Source: Ignavibacteriales bacterium (lineage in GTDB: Bacteria; Bacteroidota; Ignavibacteria; UBA10030). Taken from it: a stretch of DNA of 64,000 bases. Of the stretch, positions 35,650 through 45,211 are shown piece by piece. Under the pieces are notes generated by a model. It saw only the letters and a list, made by a program, of their open reading frames with translations, had not been told where the DNA came from and did not search any database. The stretch covers positions 116,399 through 180,398 of the forward strand of contig JAPLFQ010000024.1 of assembly GCA_026390595.1 (NCBI GenBank). The letters are read 5' to 3'. A program made the position numbers and the translations under genes. Every line of letters begins with the position of its first letter. The first letter of the stretch is position 1.

Positions 35650-38214
35650 ATGAGATTTCCTAAAAGAGTGCTGGTGCTGGCGTTGGTACTATGCTCGTTC
35701 TCTCTGGTGACGAGTGGGCAGCAGCATGCCATGCCGGTGCCCCGTATCATCCCAACACCTCAGCACTTCATCCGGAAGAATCTGCAGTTCGCTCTTACCA
35801 AGGGAACGGCGATTGTTTTGGAGTCGAATTCGCGGCAGGACCGTTTTGCGGCGTTGCAGATCAACGAAGAACTCGCGCGGTGGAAATCCCGGGCGTTGCC
35901 TGTGACGGATGCGAAGGAATTGCGGCAACTCCCCGCGAAGTTCATTTTCGTGGGCAATGCTGTATCTCAGACCGGCCGGCGACTCTTGAGCGAGCGCAAG
36001 GGAACGCTGCCTCCGGAAATGGCGGAAGAAGGCTACTTCCTTGATGTTGATGCGAAGGGAGTTGTCATCCTTGCTGCGTCGGATCGAGGGAGGTTCTACG
36101 GAGTGATGACGTTGCTGCAACTGATGCGGCGTGAAAAGAACTCCGTCGTGATTGACGGTGCAACTGTAACTGATTTCCCCCTCTATAAGCAGCGCGGCAT
36201 TTCTGACGACATAAGCCGCGGGCAGGTCTCAACCCTCGCGAACTTCAAGAAGATCATCCGTTTCCTTGCACGGTACAAGATGAACACGTTCTCACCGTAC
36301 ATAGAAGACATGTTTACATTCAAGAACCATCCGTTGATTGGCAGAGGCAGAGGAGCATTGACTGCCGCTGAATTGAGAGAACTGGATGCGTATGCCGGGC
36401 AGTATCACGTCACAACAGCCCCTATTTTCCAAACTCTCGGCCATGCCGAAAACCTGTTGGCGATTCCTGAATACCTCGGCTACGCAGAATACCCGGGCGG
36501 GAGGACGCTCAACGTTTCGGATGAGAAGACCTACACGCTGCTCGATGAGATGATCGGCGAGATTGCCGGCTCCTACAGCGGTCCCTATTTCAATATGGCG
36601 GCAGATGAGACACGCGACGTCGGTCTTGGGGCGAGCAAAGAGCGTGTAGCGAAACTTGGATTGCCGAAAGTGCTGGCCGATCATTACACGCGTGTGGCAG
36701 CCATCATCCGGAAATACGGCAAAACGCCGATGATCTATGGCGACATTATTCTCAAGAATCCTGAAATCCTTCAGATGATTCCGAAAGACATCGTCATCGT
36801 GGACTGGAACTACGATCCACAGTATCAGTATGACACTCCGGGTCTGCTGAAGCGTGCCGGTTTCCCGGTTGTGGTTTCCCCGGCTGTGCGCAACTACCGC
36901 GGCCCGTTCCTCGATTTCCTGAATTCGTTTGAGAACATTCAACGCTTCAGCCGGGCCGGATACGATGAGAAGACAGAAGGTCTGCTGATCTCGAGCTGGA
37001 ATGATTACGGCGGTGAGGAGCTTCGTGAGTTGAACTACTATGGCTACGCCTGGGGAGCTGAATGCGCATGGCAGCCTTTGAAACCTGATGTCGCATCGTT
37101 CAGTGAAGCGTTCTTCAGGTATTTCTTTGGGACACATGAGACAGAATCCGTCCGGGCGGCCTATGCGATTCTCTCCAGCCCCTCCAACAATTACACCTGG
37201 TATGAACTGTGGCGCAATCCTATGCTGCCGTTCATGCCGCCGGCCCCGCTCAAGGGGCATTCGGCCGTTATTATGGAGCGGCTTCAGAGCATTGAATCGA
37301 CAATGCCGCTCGTCATTTCTCTTCTGAAGAAAGCGGAAACCGTTGTACACGACAACAATGATCATCTCAGATATTTGGATTTCGTCGCCCGATTGAATCT
37401 CTGGTTTTCGAAAAAAGTGCAGGTGGGGGAGAAGGTGCGGGAGTTGAGCCGGTGGGCTTCCTCATCGCCGCGGAAGGATTCGGTGGCGGCTGCCATCGTT
37501 TCTCTGTGTGAAAGTGTCATTGGTGATCTCAAGCCACTCAGTCTCGAGTTCGATCGGCTGTGGAAAATATCGAACAGGCCCGAGGGATTGGAGTATCTGC
37601 TCATGCGCCACGACCGCCAGAAGGCTTTCTGGCAGGAGAAGGTCGATCAGGTGAAAAGCGGTGTGTTTTGGGTGGAGCCTGAGATTGAAAGCTCCTGGAT
37701 ATATCATGCCGACGTGAAAACGGGTTCGCAGCCGCCGGCACGCGTTCAGCAAGCGTACTTCCGGAAGACGTTTTCCGTTCCGAAAGGGACAAAGTCCGCC
37801 ACCATTCAGCTCATCGGCGATACGTATGTGAAATTGGCGGTAAACGGTCACGAGGCAGGTGAAGTATATGTGAGGAGGTCCAACTCGATCAGCGCAGAGC
37901 ACCAGAGGATCAAGATATTCAACATACTGCCTCTTCTGACCGATTCGGTGAATGTCCTCACGGCAGAGGCCCGGGATTATTCGGTTGCTGGTTCATCCGG
38001 TTTGAACATCTACGGCGAGCTGCGCTTTGCCGATGGATCAATACAGAAGATCACAAGCGATACAACATGGAAGGTGTCAGCTTCCGTTGGCTCCCAATGG
38101 AAAACCGTTTCATTTGACGACTCGTTATGGCCGCATGCCGTCGTGAAACCGTATCCATACGCCGTTGATCGTCCCGACTTCGCGACCGGGCGGGCGTCGT
38201 GGATTGAGCAGTAG
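35650..38214 (+). CDS. GH20-like beta-N-acetylhexosaminidase with C-terminal beta domain
   Basis: 854 residues. The start is the ATG behind a GGAGG site and followed by a signal peptide (RFPKRVLVLALVLCSFSLVTSG); an ATG 27 bases upstream overlaps the previous stop. An N-terminal GH20b domain (PRIIPTPQHF to about 165) is followed by a TIM barrel with KQRGISDDISRG, KMNTFSPYIEDMF and FNMAADETRDVG, where Asp319-Glu320 stand in the position of the GH20 catalytic pair. The usual HxGGDE is changed to NMAADE, so activity on N-acetylhexosamine is not certain. The last 200 residues form galactose-binding-like beta domains. It likely trims amino sugars in the periplasm. Confidence 0.78.
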   Translation: MRFPKRVLVLALVLCSFSLVTSGQQHAMPVPRIIPTPQHFIRKNLQFALTKGTAIVLESNSRQDRFAALQINEELARWKSRALPVTDAKELRQLPAKFIFVGNAVSQTGRRLLSERKGTLPPEMAEEGYFLDVDAKGVVILAASDRGRFYGVMTLLQLMRREKNSVVIDGATVTDFPLYKQRGISDDISRGQVSTLANFKKIIRFLARYKMNTFSPYIEDMFTFKNHPLIGRGRGALTAAELRELDAYAGQYHVTTAPIFQTLGHAENLLAIPEYLGYAEYPGGRTLNVSDEKTYTLLDEMIGEIAGSYSGPYFNMAADETRDVGLGASKERVAKLGLPKVLADHYTRVAAIIRKYGKTPMIYGDIILKNPEILQMIPKDIVIVDWNYDPQYQYDTPGLLKRAGFPVVVSPAVRNYRGPFLDFLNSFENIQRFSRAGYDEKTEGLLISSWNDYGGEELRELNYYGYAWGAECAWQPLKPDVASFSEAFFRYFFGTHETESVRAAYAILSSPSNNYTWYELWRNPMLPFMPPAPLKGHSAVIMERLQSIESTMPLVISLLKKAETVVHDNNDHLRYLDFVARLNLWFSKKVQVGEKVRELSRWASSSPRKDSVAAAIVSLCESVIGDLKPLSLEFDRLWKISNRPEGLEYLLMRHDRQKAFWQEKVDQVKSGVFWVEPEIESSWIYHADVKTGSQPPARVQQAYFRKTFSVPKGTKSATIQLIGDTYVKLAVNGHEAGEVYVRRSNSISAEHQRIKIFNILPLLTDSVNVLTAEARDYSVAGSSGLNIYGELRFADGSIQKITSDTTWKVSASVGSQWKTVSFDDSLWPHAVVKPYPYAVDRPDFATGRASWIEQ

Positions 38215-38276
38215 GAAAGAAAGTGAGACGTAAGAAGTTAGACGGGAGACGAGTTGGCGGTTCAGAAGTCAGTACA

Positions 38277-38365
38277 CCCCGAGCGAGCGTTTTTCGCGAG
38301 TCGAGGGGAAATCAGAATCCAGAATCCAGAAATCAGAAGACAGAATCTAGAATCCAGAAATGAAA
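38277..38365. repeat. Imperfect palindrome plus AGAATCCAGAA short repeats
   Basis: CCCC and GGGG arms (38277-38308, with a TTTTT centre) enclose partly complementary GAGCGAGCG/CGCGAGTC, like the CCCCGAGCGAAGCGAGGGG repeats seen in many genomes. They are followed by an array of near-identical AGAATCCAGAA units to 38365. This fills the 190-base gap between the GH20 and the following gene and has no coding potential. Confidence 0.5.
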
Positions 38366-38404
38366 TTCCAGCTAATCGCCAACAGTTAACCCCGGAGGAC
38401 TCAG

Positions 38405-39643
38405 ATGCGATTTACAGCCGCAGCAATGATTTGTTTGACGATGGCAGGAACTGTTATTGCCCAGGAGAAGTATCCAGCCAAAGAAGAGATCCTCCAGGCG
38501 ATCCGTGAATGCGCACGGTACGGATCTGAGGTGCTTCTCGATGAGAACGGGAAATCACGATGTGATTACAGCATCATGGATGGGAAATGGTTCGACTATG
38601 AACCGGCCTGGCATACGGGTCAGCTCATTAACGGTTTGGTGGAAGCGTACAAGGTGACGAAAGACGAGAAGTGGCTGGCAGCCGCGAAGAAGGCAGGCGA
38701 TTGGTGGGTCGGCCTGGAAATCAAAGATCATCCGAAGCTCAAAGGGATGGTGCGTGCAATTCATGGTGATGGGATAGATTTCATCGTTTGCGCGACCGTC
38801 ACCGATGGCACGCCGGGACTTTTCAATCTGTACCGCGTCACGAAGGAAAAAAAATACGCCGACGTTCCCACGGGTGCCGGTGAATGGATGCTGCAGAACT
38901 TCTACCTTCCCAAAGAAGGAATGCTGTATGACATGGCGGATCCGAAGACCGGCGAAGTGCTGAAGGAGAACAGCCCGTTCTGGCCTGACAAGAAGAAACA
39001 GACGCTGAATGAAGTCGCCCGGGTGAACAACGAGGGGTCCATCTACAAGGACATGTACGAATACACGGGCAATGAGAAGTACAAGACGGTGTTTCTCAAT
39101 CTGTGCCGGAGCCTGGTGGAAAAACAGGGGCCCGAAGGTCTCTGGATGCAGTTCTCGCCGAACGATGCTTCAAAAGGGAGCTTCCATCCGAGGTTCAACT
39201 TGTGGAATGCGGAATCGCTTATCGAAGGCTTCGTGTTGACCGGGGACAAATCGTTCCTCCAGGCTGCCCTGAAAACATTGAAGTTCTACACGAAGTACCA
39301 GAAGAAAGACGGAACGATCTATTACGAGAATAATCTCGATGGCAGCTCCAACCAGAATTCTGTCAGCGGTTCAACCGTCGCTATGGCGGGACTGCTCTGG
39401 ATCAGGCTGCAGCAGCTCGGAGTTGGAGACGAGTTCAAAGAGAACATTGAGCGAACAGCGAAGTGGATCATAGCAAATCGGTTTGCATCCGATCACCCGG
39501 ACAAGAATCTCGCAGGCGCGACAATGAACATCCGGACACGCAGCAAAGGGGGAAAACTCTATCTGACGCAACGAGACCTCGGGACTTCCTTCAGCCTGAG
39601 ATTCCTCGCAGCCTACCATAACTATCGGTACGGGGGCGAGTAA
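38405..39643 (+). CDS. Exported six-hairpin (alpha/alpha toroid) protein
   Basis: 412 residues with a signal peptide (to TVIAQ) and a GGAGG site 8 bases before the ATG. The remainder is a helical repeat pattern of six-hairpin glycosidases: DYEPAWHTGQLINGLVEAYKVT, DWWVGLEI, TDGTPGLFNLYRVT, EVARVNNEGSIYKDMYEYTG, RFNLWNAESLIEGFVLTG, TVAMAGLLWIRL. The fold resembles GH88/GH105 and N-acylglucosamine epimerases, but the catalytic aspartates of those families cannot be aligned with confidence. It overlaps the GH105 gene by one base (TAATG), so the two are co-translated, and an action on unsaturated uronate oligomers is plausible. Confidence 0.75.
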   Translation: MRFTAAAMICLTMAGTVIAQEKYPAKEEILQAIRECARYGSEVLLDENGKSRCDYSIMDGKWFDYEPAWHTGQLINGLVEAYKVTKDEKWLAAAKKAGDWWVGLEIKDHPKLKGMVRAIHGDGIDFIVCATVTDGTPGLFNLYRVTKEKKYADVPTGAGEWMLQNFYLPKEGMLYDMADPKTGEVLKENSPFWPDKKKQTLNEVARVNNEGSIYKDMYEYTGNEKYKTVFLNLCRSLVEKQGPEGLWMQFSPNDASKGSFHPRFNLWNAESLIEGFVLTGDKSFLQAALKTLKFYTKYQKKDGTIYYENNLDGSSNQNSVSGSTVAMAGLLWIRLQQLGVGDEFKENIERTAKWIIANRFASDHPDKNLAGATMNIRTRSKGGKLYLTQRDLGTSFSLRFLAAYHNYRYGGE

Positions 39644-41412
39644 TGACTCGCTGGGCATCATATGTCGGCGGGATCTGCTGTATCGCACTCGTATCTACAT
39701 CCGGGCAGGTTGCGACAAAACCATCAGCCGAACGGGCCGCTCGCGCAATCATCGACCGGGTTATGCACGAGACTGCCTTCGAGTTTCAATCAGTTCCGCT
39801 CAAGCCCACGCTGGACATACAGGTCCTGGATTTTGGCAGCCTTTTCGGTTCCGCGTCCAAAGGTGTTGCGTTCGCCATGAGCTCAATCCTGGCGGAGAGC
39901 GATACGACGATGGCGTTCGGACTGAGTCGTGACCTGCCGTTGACGATCAGGCTGAATGGCGCGACCGTCTATTCCGCCAACAAGTCCGCCTCGTTCGCGT
40001 TCCATGAGATCGGCTACGAGCTTTTTCGGTTCAATGACACGATACGTCTGCCGCTGAAAAGAGGAGAAAACCTTATTCTCATCAAAGCCGGGCTCTCCGC
40101 CGGACGCAATGTGGCTTATCTCAGAGAGCTTGCGAGGCCTGGACTGAGGCCTTCGACCAGTTTCGACCTCGCGCATGTTGATCCGGTTTTCAAGGGAAAG
40201 CCATGGACGTTTATCGGAGTGTTCGTGAATACCAGAGGAAATCCGTTGGCCGACTCTCTTCCACCGGAGTCGGGATACAAAAGCACCTACTCATACGGCG
40301 GTGCTGATTTGTCCTGGCGCTTCCCAGCGCAGCGGATGGTACAAGATTTCCGCATTAAGCCTGATGCTACTTACCGCCGGGAATCGTATGCGGAATGGCA
40401 ATACCCGAACGGAACAGTGATGCTCTCACTGCTGGACTTCGCCTCCGCCGCCAGGGACACTTCTGTAAGCTCGTTTGTCAGGGCTTGCTGTTCGTTCACT
40501 CTCGACAATTTCGAACTGTTCAAGAGTCAGTACGAGCGGCTCCATGCATTCAGAGGGGCCAATCACAAGCTCATCAGGAGCGGTATGCTGGACGATACGG
40601 GGGCCCCGGCACTGCCGTTTGTGGAGCTTCTGCTTCGAACGCACGATCAGCGTCTGCAACCTCTCGTCGCCGATGTCGCAACGTATGTCTCCAAAGGCCA
40701 GGTCCGACTTCAAGACGGAACATTATGCCGGTACGAAAAATATCCCGGCACGGTATGGGCGGATGATCTCTTTATGAGCGCTCCGTACCTGATGCGTATG
40801 GGTCTCGTTACCGGCGACAGGCAGTATTTTGACGATGCTGCACAGCAGGTGGTCAGGTTCAACAAGTATTTGCTCGACAAGAAGACCGGCCTCTACAGGC
40901 ATGGATGGTACGATCTCGAGAAACGGCAGGCATCGGTTTCGTGGGGGCGGGCGAACGGTTGGGTGATCTGGGCGACATCGGAGGTTCTCAGGTTTCTTCC
41001 GGAATCGCACCCGCTGCGGACCGGGATCGTCAACATCTATCGCAATCATCTGAAAGCTCTTGTGTCCTATCAGGCATCGTCTGGTTTGTGGCACCAGGTG
41101 CTGGACCGTCCCGATTCCTACGAAGAGACTTCCTGTACCGCAATGTACCTGATCGGTATTGCAAGGGGGCTCCGCTCCGGGATTCTCGATTCAAGTTTTG
41201 TTGGACCCATGGAGAAGGCCTGGACGGGATTGCAGTCCCGCATCAGCAGCGACGGAATCGTGAGGGACATATGCCGCGGCACGGAAATGAGCGAGGATCT
41301 TGAATACTATTTCAAGAGGGAGCGGTTCGACAATGATCCGCGCGGTCTGGGTGCCGTGATATCCGCCTGCACGGAAATGATGCAATTCGGCAAAAGGGAA
41401 ACGACAAAGTGA
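39643..41412 (+). CDS. GH105-like unsaturated rhamnogalacturonyl hydrolase with N-terminal extension
   Basis: 589 residues. The C-terminal 350 residues are GH88/GH105: TVWADDLFMSAPYL (the Asp pair acts in hydration of the 4,5-double bond), GLYRHGWYDLEKRQASVSWGRANGWV, GLWHQVLDRPDSYEETSCTAMY and DNDPRGLGAVI. The N-terminal 200 residues are an added beta-rich domain after a signal peptide (to about 21), with LNGATVYSANKSASFAFHEIGYELF resembling carbohydrate-binding modules; this is longer than YteR/YesR. It should release unsaturated galacturonate from lyase products, in the periplasm. One-base overlap with the gene before. Confidence 0.88.
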   Translation: MTRWASYVGGICCIALVSTSGQVATKPSAERAARAIIDRVMHETAFEFQSVPLKPTLDIQVLDFGSLFGSASKGVAFAMSSILAESDTTMAFGLSRDLPLTIRLNGATVYSANKSASFAFHEIGYELFRFNDTIRLPLKRGENLILIKAGLSAGRNVAYLRELARPGLRPSTSFDLAHVDPVFKGKPWTFIGVFVNTRGNPLADSLPPESGYKSTYSYGGADLSWRFPAQRMVQDFRIKPDATYRRESYAEWQYPNGTVMLSLLDFASAARDTSVSSFVRACCSFTLDNFELFKSQYERLHAFRGANHKLIRSGMLDDTGAPALPFVELLLRTHDQRLQPLVADVATYVSKGQVRLQDGTLCRYEKYPGTVWADDLFMSAPYLMRMGLVTGDRQYFDDAAQQVVRFNKYLLDKKTGLYRHGWYDLEKRQASVSWGRANGWVIWATSEVLRFLPESHPLRTGIVNIYRNHLKALVSYQASSGLWHQVLDRPDSYEETSCTAMYLIGIARGLRSGILDSSFVGPMEKAWTGLQSRISSDGIVRDICRGTEMSEDLEYYFKRERFDNDPRGLGAVISACTEMMQFGKRETTK

Positions 41413-41492
41413 CGACGGCGGAAATGACATATCGGGCGAGACGTAACATTGCCCGGAAATTCTAACAATAACAAAGGAAGCACAGAACTACC

Positions 41493-42257
41493 ATGGCATA
41501 TCGAGAGAAATCATTTGAAAGCGTGAAGGTGCACATTTACGACAGTCGCGACGAGATGGGCAAAGCTGCAGCGGCACATGTGGTGGGGCTCATACGCCAG
41601 GTGCTGAAAGAAAAAGGAACGGCAAACGTGGTATTTGCCGCCGCCCCTTCTCAAAACGAATTCCTTTCGTATTTGACCAAGTCCAGCGATGTGGATTGGT
41701 CTCGCGTGGTCGGGTTTCACATGGACGAGTACATCGGCCTGCCTGCAACCTCAGATCAGTTCTTCAGCCTCTATCTGCAGAATCACCTTTTTTCAAAAGT
41801 CGGGATGAAGCAGGTGCACATACTTGATTCTCAGGCCGTCGATCCGGCAAAGGAATGTGAACGCTATGCGGCCCTGTTGCGTGAGAACCCTACCGACATC
41901 GGCTGCATGGGAATAGGCGAAAACGGGCATATAGCGTTCAATGACCCGCCAGTCGCTGACTTCGCTGACAAGTACCTGGTGAAAATTGCGGAGTTGGACG
42001 AACCATGTCGCCAGCAACAAGTCAACGACGGGTGCTTTCCCACCATCCAGGACGTGCCTCCGCGCGCCCTGACACTCACCATCCCTGCTTTGATGTCCGC
42101 GCAGTACCTGAGCGTGGTGGCACCCTCGGACCGTAAGGCGCGTGCTGTGCGTGAGTCGATGCTCGGTCCGGTGACGACGAAGGTGCCCGCGTCGGTTTTG
42201 CGCCGCCACGCTCGAGTTTCGCTGTTCATCGATGAACATGCGGCCTCGTTCTTGTAG
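41493..42257 (+). CDS. NagB-like sugar-phosphate isomerase/deaminase
   Basis: 254 residues of the glucosamine-6-phosphate deaminase/6-phosphogluconolactonase fold. VVGFHMDEYIGL carries the equivalent of E. coli Asp72. The usual TGGTP phosphate loop reads FAAAPSQNE, and the catalytic loop NDGHIAFNE reads ENGHIAFND: His143 remains, Asp141 becomes Asn, Glu148 becomes Asp. This is a distinct NagB-like subgroup, whose substrate may differ from glucosamine-6-phosphate. AAAGGAAG precedes the ATG. Position next to GH20 and uronate genes would fit use of amino-sugar phosphates, but the altered residues leave this open. Confidence 0.8.
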   Translation: MAYREKSFESVKVHIYDSRDEMGKAAAAHVVGLIRQVLKEKGTANVVFAAAPSQNEFLSYLTKSSDVDWSRVVGFHMDEYIGLPATSDQFFSLYLQNHLFSKVGMKQVHILDSQAVDPAKECERYAALLRENPTDIGCMGIGENGHIAFNDPPVADFADKYLVKIAELDEPCRQQQVNDGCFPTIQDVPPRALTLTIPALMSAQYLSVVAPSDRKARAVRESMLGPVTTKVPASVLRRHARVSLFIDEHAASFL

Positions 42258-42331
42258 ACCCATGAATGACGCTTGGCGCCGTCTCATTGATTCCCGTTTC
42301 ATCTTACTTGAATGTCCTGGGAGACCCCTCG

Positions 42332-43939
42332 TTGAAAAAACATGTAATTCACACTTTGCTTTCCTTTCTTATACTCGTTTCGTTCGGACAGGCTTCGGAA
42401 GTTCCGAAGCTGATCGTCCTTATTTCCATAGATCAAATGCGGGCGGATCACCTGGAGCGGTACGCGAAAGAATATTCCGCGGGATTCAGGCGGCTGACCA
42501 CAGAGGGAGTGTGGTACTCGAATGCCGGCCTGGGCTATGCGAATACCTCCACAGCCCCCGGCCATGCTACGATGGCGACAGGTGTCTATCCGTGGAAGAG
42601 CGGGATCGTGGGAAACAGTTTCATCGACAGAAAAGCCAACCGAAGGGTGTATTCTGTTGAAGATTCCACCGCGATGCCGGTGGAAGGTGAAGGCGGAAAG
42701 AGATCCCCCAACAATTTGTTGACGACGGCTGTTGGCGACTGGCTGAAAGGGGCATCAAAGCGGTCGAGAGTCGTTTCCATTTCGTACAAGGACCGGCCCG
42801 CAGTCCTTATGGGGGGCAAGAAAGCGGATTATGCTTTTTGGTATGACCGGACGAACGGGCATATGGTGACTTCTACGTACTATACAAGCGCTCTTCCGGA
42901 ATGGGCAAGAGGTTTCAATGCGGGCAATTGGGTTGAAAGGAACCTTCCCGCTGTGTGGACCAAACTCAAAGCTGACTCTGTCTACGGACGATACGGTCCC
43001 GATGCCATGGAGGGAGAATACCTTTGGGACGGAAGCACAAGTTTCCCGCATGCGTTCACACCGGCCAAGAGGTTCAGCCAAGCATTCGATTCACCGTATG
43101 GGAATACGATGCTGCTCGATTTTGCCCGCGTGGCATTGCGCGGCGAACAACTCGGCAAGCGTGGGGTCACCGACCTGCTCTGCGTTTCCCTTTCTTCCAC
43201 TGACAACATTGGCAGCATGTTTGGGTCCAATAGCCACGAAATGATCGACAACCTTATTCGACTCGATCTGGCTATAGATACGTTCCTTACCGAGCTCGCT
43301 TCCGCGTATGGGAGGGACAACCTGCTCGTTCTCCTCGTAGGAGATCACGGTGTGATGCCTCTTCCGGAATATGTCACGACTGTCGAGCACAAATTCGCCA
43401 GGCGTTTCGACAACAAGAAAGAGATTCAGCAAAAACTGAGGCAGCTCGATTCGTTGCTACGCATCGAACTGAAAGCCCCGGAGACGGTTGTCAAGGAGGG
43501 GTTCATCAACTATTCATTGATGAACGAGGCAGGTGCTGATCCGCGGGTAATCGAACGAAGGGTGCGCGATGTCGTTCTGAGCGTTGACGGAGTTGCGGAT
43601 GTGTATTTCTGCACCGAGCTGCTTGATCCCAAAACGCCTCAGCGCCTGTTCCTGGAGGCATATCGCCACAGTCTATATCCGGGCCGGGTCCCGGATTTCT
43701 TCATTCGCGATTGTGAAAACTGTCTCGTCACTGATGCGAAAACGGGGACGTCCCATGGATCTCCCTACTCCTACGATGCCCATGTACCGCTCGTATTCTG
43801 GGGAGCGCACTATGCAGCCAAGAGAATCGATCGCCCGGTTCACACGGTGGACATTGCTCCGACGCTTGCAAAGATCCTCAATATTCAGGCTCCATCGGGG
43901 CTTGACGGAGTAATCCTTGAAGAGTTCGGAAACAAGTAG
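42332..43939 (+). CDS. PafA-like alkaline phosphatase / phosphodiesterase
   Basis: 535 residues of the alkaline phosphatase superfamily (type I phosphodiesterase/nucleotide pyrophosphatase branch). I start it at a TTG with GGGAG 8 bases upstream, giving a signal peptide (KKHVIHTLLSFLILVSFGQA); an ATG 22 codons earlier would precede it with an unlikely tail. Metal and nucleophile motifs: LISIDQMRADHLERY, NTSTAPGHATMATGVYPWKSGIVGN (Thr nucleophile), VLLVGDHGVMPLPEY, and GTSHGSPYSYDAHVPLVFWG with the final His. It should be a periplasmic phosphomonoesterase like PafA, which also hydrolyses diesters weakly. The operon context suggests phosphate release during polymer use. Confidence 0.85.
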   Translation: MKKHVIHTLLSFLILVSFGQASEVPKLIVLISIDQMRADHLERYAKEYSAGFRRLTTEGVWYSNAGLGYANTSTAPGHATMATGVYPWKSGIVGNSFIDRKANRRVYSVEDSTAMPVEGEGGKRSPNNLLTTAVGDWLKGASKRSRVVSISYKDRPAVLMGGKKADYAFWYDRTNGHMVTSTYYTSALPEWARGFNAGNWVERNLPAVWTKLKADSVYGRYGPDAMEGEYLWDGSTSFPHAFTPAKRFSQAFDSPYGNTMLLDFARVALRGEQLGKRGVTDLLCVSLSSTDNIGSMFGSNSHEMIDNLIRLDLAIDTFLTELASAYGRDNLLVLLVGDHGVMPLPEYVTTVEHKFARRFDNKKEIQQKLRQLDSLLRIELKAPETVVKEGFINYSLMNEAGADPRVIERRVRDVVLSVDGVADVYFCTELLDPKTPQRLFLEAYRHSLYPGRVPDFFIRDCENCLVTDAKTGTSHGSPYSYDAHVPLVFWGAHYAAKRIDRPVHTVDIAPTLAKILNIQAPSGLDGVILEEFGNK

Positions 43940-43982
43940 GTGCCACGCACCTGCACAGAAAAAGAAGAAAGGTCGTAGAAGG

Positions 43983-45146
43983 ATGGTCCGCGGAGTTATT
44001 GGGCTTTTGTTCTCTGTATTGATCACAGCCACTGTGATGGCTCAACCAGGCAAAATATTCCCCGCCGAATGGAGGGAATTCCCTTCGCTTGTGACAGACT
44101 ATACGGTGGTGCAGCTCACCACCGACAAGGCAGAAGATATTCGGCTGTATTTCTACAACGACGGGATTGTCCCGGCCGCTAATTCTGTTGTATTTTCCTC
44201 CACACGAACCGGACGCGACAATCTGTTCCTGATCAATCTCAATGACGGACATATCACGCAGGTCACCGACGGTCGGCGTATTCAGGGTGGAAGTGCCGTA
44301 ATTTCTATCCAGAAGAATGAAGTATACTACTTCGATTCAGGAGCCCTCTGTGCGACAGACCTGTCGACATTCAAATCCAGGAAACTTGGCTACGCGATAC
44401 CCGCAGGCTATGCGACATCCTCAAGCCTGACGATCACGGATGATGGCGAGTGGCTCGGGATCGGGATTGTGGAATCAACGAACAGCGGCAAGAAGTACCC
44501 CACCGATTTTGATCGCATGAGAGCGAAAATGGACTCGCGTCCCTGGAGCGAGATTTTGCTCGTACGAACAAGCAGCGGCGAGGTGCGAAAGGTGCACAGA
44601 GAGAAGCAGTGGATCAGCCATGTCATGGTCCATCCGCAGAATCCGAATCTAGTCAGCTATTGCCATGAAGGGCCCTGGGAAATCGTCGATCAACGGCTGT
44701 GGTTTGTCAACGCAGACGGATCTGACAACCATCCCGTTCGAGTTGAAGCACGGACAGAGGACCGGGTCGGCCATGAATACTGGTTCCCAGATGGGAAACG
44801 CATGGGTTATCAGGTCTCCACCGACTGGCCGCGCAAGGGGATCGGGATCCTCGATATCGCTACAGGGCATTACAAGGAATACTACAATGCGACCGACCGG
44901 CACACAGAGGTGAACTACGGCTGCGATCTGTTTGTCGGGGACGGGAGGGCGGAGATTCCGTGGATCAATCTCTATACGATCTCGGGAGATTCACTTGTCT
45001 GCAGGCATGTTTTCCGGCACGATGATGATTTCAAGCGAAGTATGGACGATCCGCATCCGTCGTTTCTGGCAAAGTCGGCTGATATTCTCTTCACGAGCAA
45101 CCGTGACGGGAACACAAATGTATATCTGCTTCGAAAGAAGAAGTAG
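43983..45146 (+). CDS. Oligogalacturonate lyase (PL22)
   Basis: 387 residues, beta-propeller. The start is the ATG after AGAAGG that gives a signal peptide ([20 protein letters not shown]). Metal-binding and catalytic features of oligogalacturonide lyases are visible: [48 protein letters not shown] and [12 protein letters not shown]. It splits short oligogalacturonates or their unsaturated disaccharide to 5-keto-4-deoxyuronate, a pectin-pathway step. Most family members are cytoplasmic, so a signal peptide is a notable difference. It directly follows the PafA-like gene and is followed by a hexuronate-type transporter. Confidence 0.87.
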   Translation: MVRGVIGLLFSVLITATVMAQPGKIFPAEWREFPSLVTDYTVVQLTTDKAEDIRLYFYNDGIVPAANSVVFSSTRTGRDNLFLINLNDGHITQVTDGRRIQGGSAVISIQKNEVYYFDSGALCATDLSTFKSRKLGYAIPAGYATSSSLTITDDGEWLGIGIVESTNSGKKYPTDFDRMRAKMDSRPWSEILLVRTSSGEVRKVHREKQWISHVMVHPQNPNLVSYCHEGPWEIVDQRLWFVNADGSDNHPVRVEARTEDRVGHEYWFPDGKRMGYQVSTDWPRKGIGILDIATGHYKEYYNATDRHTEVNYGCDLFVGDGRAEIPWINLYTISGDSLVCRHVFRHDDDFKRSMDDPHPSFLAKSADILFTSNRDGNTNVYLLRKKK

Positions 45147-45211
45147 GGAGTGGCAGCGCTCTTCGGTTCCGATCAGGATTCATTCACCTCGAGAGGATAG
45201 AAAGAACCAGC

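Noticed and set aside
36292..37365. 357-codon open frame on the minus strand inside the GH20-like gene
   Set aside because: It is antisense to a well-supported gene, with no recognisable domain; a composition effect.
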